A stretch of DNA of 34,890 nt from Acetobacteraceae bacterium (GTDB lineage Bacteria > Pseudomonadota > Alphaproteobacteria > Acetobacterales > Acetobacteraceae), in assembly GCA_025452005.1 (NCBI GenBank), contig JANWJK010000217.1, forward strand, positions 1-34,890. Reading direction: 5' to 3'. A program made the translations under genes and the position numbers. Under the pieces are notes generated by a model that was not told the DNA's origin, ran no database searches, and saw nothing but the letters and a program-made list of their open reading frames with translations. Positions 32,793-34,890 of the stretch are shown here, one piece after another; the stretch's first letter is position 1, and each line of letters starts with the position of its first letter.

Positions 32793-33139
32793 CACATGGT
32801 CCAGATCGGCCGGACCTCGATCGCACCGTAGCTGGCGCCGGGGCAGCGGGCCGCCCATGACAGCGCGGCGTCCAGGTCGGGGACGTCGATCAGGTAATAG
32901 CCGGCAAGCTGCTCCTTGGTCTCGACATACGGTCCGTCGAGCACCTGGGTCTTGCCGTCCACCACGCGGACGGTGGTGGTCGCGCTGGTGGGCCGCAGCC
33001 GGTTGCCGTTGACCACCACGCCGGCCTGCGTGATGGCATCAGTGTACGCCATGTACGCGGCGTGCATCTTGGCGATGGTGTCCTGCGGCGCCGACTGCAT
33101 CGCTGATTCGCTGGAATGGATCAGCAGCATGTACTGCAT
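32792..33139 (-). CDS. YCII-family (DGPF domain) protein
   Basis: The product is 115 residues from the ATG at 33139, with a GGGAGAG ribosome site. It starts MQYMLLIHSSESA and has the conserved VLDGPYVETKEQLAGYYLID stretch that gives the DGPF family its name, ending GAIEVRPIW. The family forms small ferredoxin-like-fold dimers of mostly unknown activity. Coupling to the sigma factor gene by a one-base overlap suggests a role in the same response, perhaps as a sensor or regulator. This is inference. Confidence 0.92.
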   Translation of the reverse strand: MQYMLLIHSSESAMQSAPQDTIAKMHAAYMAYTDAITQAGVVVNGNRLRPTSATTTVRVVDGKTQVLDGPYVETKEQLAGYYLIDVPDLDAALSWAARCPGASYGAIEVRPIWTM

Positions 33140-33179
33140 GGTGGTCTCTCCCTGAGCTGTCCCGGCCGGCATCATGCAC

Positions 33180-33242
33180 GGCCGGACGGATGACGTTCGA
33201 GAGGGGCCGATTTCGACAGCCGCCGGCACCGGTCGTCCGGCC
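33180..33242. repeat. 9-bp inverted repeat flanking the Hint-YCII intergenic region
   Basis: GGCCGGACG (33180-33188) and CGTCCGGCC (33234-33242) are perfect complements separated by 45 bases, filling most of the gap between the Hint gene stop and the YCII start. It could form a long-loop hairpin that ends the Hint transcript, or flank a promoter. There is no T-run. Confidence 0.35.
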
Positions 33243-33250
33243 ATCAATGG

Positions 33251-34890
33251 TCAGGCAGCGACGGCGGAGGCCCATTCCACCGGGCGGGCGGCCAGCGGAT
33301 ACGTCATGCCGCCGCCCATCGTGAGTTCCAGAAGACGCGGCAATCCGTGCGAGGCCGGCAGACGCAACGCCGCGTCGCCGTCGGTCCAACGCGACATGCC
33401 GAACGTTTCGCGCTCGACGTCCCACCAACCACGACCCGGCGCCGGTCCATCCAGCGCCAGGTCGGTCACCTCTGCCCCGTCATGCAGCCGGATGCGACGC
33501 ACCGACACGCCGAGCAGGCGCTGGTCCTCGATCCACGGCCGCGCATCGCAGGGCCGCGCCGCGCGCGACATGACCCGGAGTTCATCCGAACCGGACGGCA
33601 GCACGAACGAATAGACGCCGGCCGCCACGCGGATCGGCCGAAACTCGCGGCGGTTCGCCAGCAATGTCGGGTTCGCATCCGTCGTGCCCGCGAACACTGG
33701 CAAAGCGTAGCCACGCTGCTCGGCGCGCCACGCCAGATGTTGCCATATCGGTCGCGCCTGTTCCGCGTCGCCGGCGAACGGCGCGCACGAGCCCGCCTCA
33801 CGCGCCGCCTGGCCCTCGCCGAAATCCGGGTGCAGGCGCGACAGGCCGCGGCCATTCTCGAACATCGTCCGGTTGCCAGTATCGAGGTAGCTCTCGGCCG
33901 CCATTCCGTCAGCGAAAATAATGTCATGCCCGTCGAGTTCGACGTGGTAATACGTGACCCGCCGCTCCGTGGTCTCCCGCACGATCGAAGCGCCATTGAC
34001 CAACAGCCGCGCCGGCACCAGCATTCCTTGCATGAACAGTGCGTGATCCGGCGACACCAGCACGTCGCGATACGGCTGACCGTCGGCGATCGCGTCCTTC
34101 CTGACGCGGATCGGTTCAACGAGCCAACGATGAGGGTGCCGCGTCAGGTCGATCGCGCGGCGGCCAATCCAGCGCACTGGGCGCACGCCGCCACTCGATG
34201 TCAGCACGCGGTCGCCTTCGCGCAGGGCCTCGACCGCGACAGGCCCCCGCTCGGCCGCGATCGAGGTGCCGGCGGCGAAACAGGGCGTCAATGTCACGGT
34301 CGTGCCGATGGTGTCGGAACTGGCGATGAAGTCCGACACTCCGTAATTGCCCGCCACGGCCAGGGTCAGCGGGATTTCCCCGCCGCCCGAGAGGGTCAAC
34401 GTTCCGGCGTTGGTCGAACCGCCCGCCGTGAACAGGGTATTGGTGAAGTGCCCCGAGGGAATGAAGATCGTGTTGCCCTGGTCGAAACCGCTGATGGTGC
34501 CGAATTCGTCCCGGGCGTCGTCCAGGACCAGCACTCCCGGTTGAAGCGGCGCGGACGTGCCGAACACGATCGACACGTTGGCGCCGACGTCACCGTTCAT
34601 CTCGAGTGTCATCAGCGGTGCCAGCGTCCCGCCACCGGTAATGTCGCCATTGATCTTCAACAGACCTGGCGCTGACCCGGTCGCCAGCAATTCGCCGCTG
34701 AGCTGTATCTGGCCGATGATCGTGCCAAGTGCGTTGACGTTCGCTCCGGTCTCGACAAGTACCGCCCCGGCGGTGCCCGCGATCATCATCGGACCGTCGA
34801 CGAATACGCCGCCGTTCGAGACATCGATCGTTCCGCCGGTCATCGTCAGGGTCTGGGTCGTCACGGTGCCGGCATTGGAGACCACCACCG
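33251..34890 (-). CDS. Hint-domain surface protein with autotransporter-like repeats (N-terminus beyond window)
   Basis: This is the C-terminal 545 or so residues of a larger protein that begins beyond the window. Visible residues 1-100 are Gly/Thr-rich beta-strand repeats (TMTGGTIDVSNGGVFVDGP) like those in autotransporter or adhesin passengers. They are followed by a segment with FDQGNTIFIPSG and a Hint_2 domain from Cys203 (PCFAAGTSIAAERG), with the VSPDHALF histidine at 282 and the closing YYHVELDGHDIIFADGMAAESY. The last 200 residues are a divergent beta-rich tail. Hint domains can cleave or join peptides, but there is no intein-type C-terminal Asn junction here, so self-processing at the Cys is possible but unproven. 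Likely exported or surface-displayed. Confidence 0.85.
   Translation of the reverse strand, partial: VVVSNAGTVTTQTLTMTGGTIDVSNGGVFVDGPMMIAGTAGAVLVETGANVNALGTIIGQIQLSGELLATGSAPGLLKINGDITGGGTLAPLMTLEMNGDVGANVSIVFGTSAPLQPGVLVLDDARDEFGTISGFDQGNTIFIPSGHFTNTLFTAGGSTNAGTLTLSGGGEIPLTLAVAGNYGVSDFIASSDTIGTTVTLTPCFAAGTSIAAERGPVAVEALREGDRVLTSSGGVRPVRWIGRRAIDLTRHPHRWLVEPIRVRKDAIADGQPYRDVLVSPDHALFMQGMLVPARLLVNGASIVRETTERRVTYYHVELDGHDIIFADGMAAESYLDTGNRTMFENGRGLSRLHPDFGEGQAAREAGSCAPFAGDAEQARPIWQHLAWRAEQRGYALPVFAGTTDANPTLLANRREFRPIRVAAGVYSFVLPSGSDELRVMSRAARPCDARPWIEDQRLLGVSVRRIRLHDGAEVTDLALDGPAPGRGWWDVERETFGMSRWTDGDAALRLPASHGLPRLLELTMGGGMTYPLAARPVEWASAVAA

Overview
The window is GC-rich DNA, mostly about 60-72% by eye, with tightly packed genes that often overlap by 1-4 bases. 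It is chromosome-like and probably from an alphaproteobacterium. The Acetobacteraceae are a reasonable guess, from the Hint_2-type surface protein, the DUF6596 sigma factor paired with a YCII protein, and the DUF2169/DUF4150 type VI module. This placement is inference; no rRNA or other marker gene is present. No tRNA, rRNA, CRISPR array, transposase or integrase was seen.

Region 1 (1-5034, minus strand): a carbohydrate-type ABC transporter (two permeases, ATPase, and a Tat-exported binding protein cut by the window edge), with a short-chain dehydrogenase upstream. A likely terminator separates the dehydrogenase from the transporter genes. Region 2 (5138-6117, minus): a DUF1269 membrane protein and a small exported protein, separated by a strong hairpin.

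Region 3 (6265-18717, minus): ten genes in one direction. They are a 14-TM MFS exporter, a glutaminase, an RND pump (lipoprotein adaptor and inner-membrane pump), and an Mrp/Mnh-type cation/proton antiporter. The antiporter has subunits E, F, G, a DUF4040-MnhB fusion, C, D and a second antiporter-like subunit, and no canonical MrpA. The set suggests an envelope, pH and efflux stress locus.

Region 4 (19063-23221, plus): an AI-2E-type permease followed by a membrane-anchored calcineurin-like phosphoesterase, then an AraC-family regulator.

Region 5 (23242-31412, minus): an orphan type VI secretion vgrG island, read from vgrG downward. It encodes VgrG, a DUF6484 protein, a DUF2169 adaptor, a ketosynthase/thiolase-fold protein that has lost its catalytic residues, a DUF4150 (PAAR-like) N-terminal module, a Tox-GHH2-like nuclease module, a beta-propeller protein and a TIGR02270 HEAT-repeat protein. 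The two toxin modules are usually one protein. Here they are split by a -1 frame change, and one extra A in an A7 tract would rejoin them. The toxin end of the island is clearly AT-richer than its flanks. A perfect CRP-type palindrome lies upstream of vgrG. This island is the most interesting part of the window.

Region 6 (31575-34890, minus): an ECF sigma factor coupled to a YCII-family protein, then the C-terminal part of a large Hint-domain surface protein that begins beyond the window.
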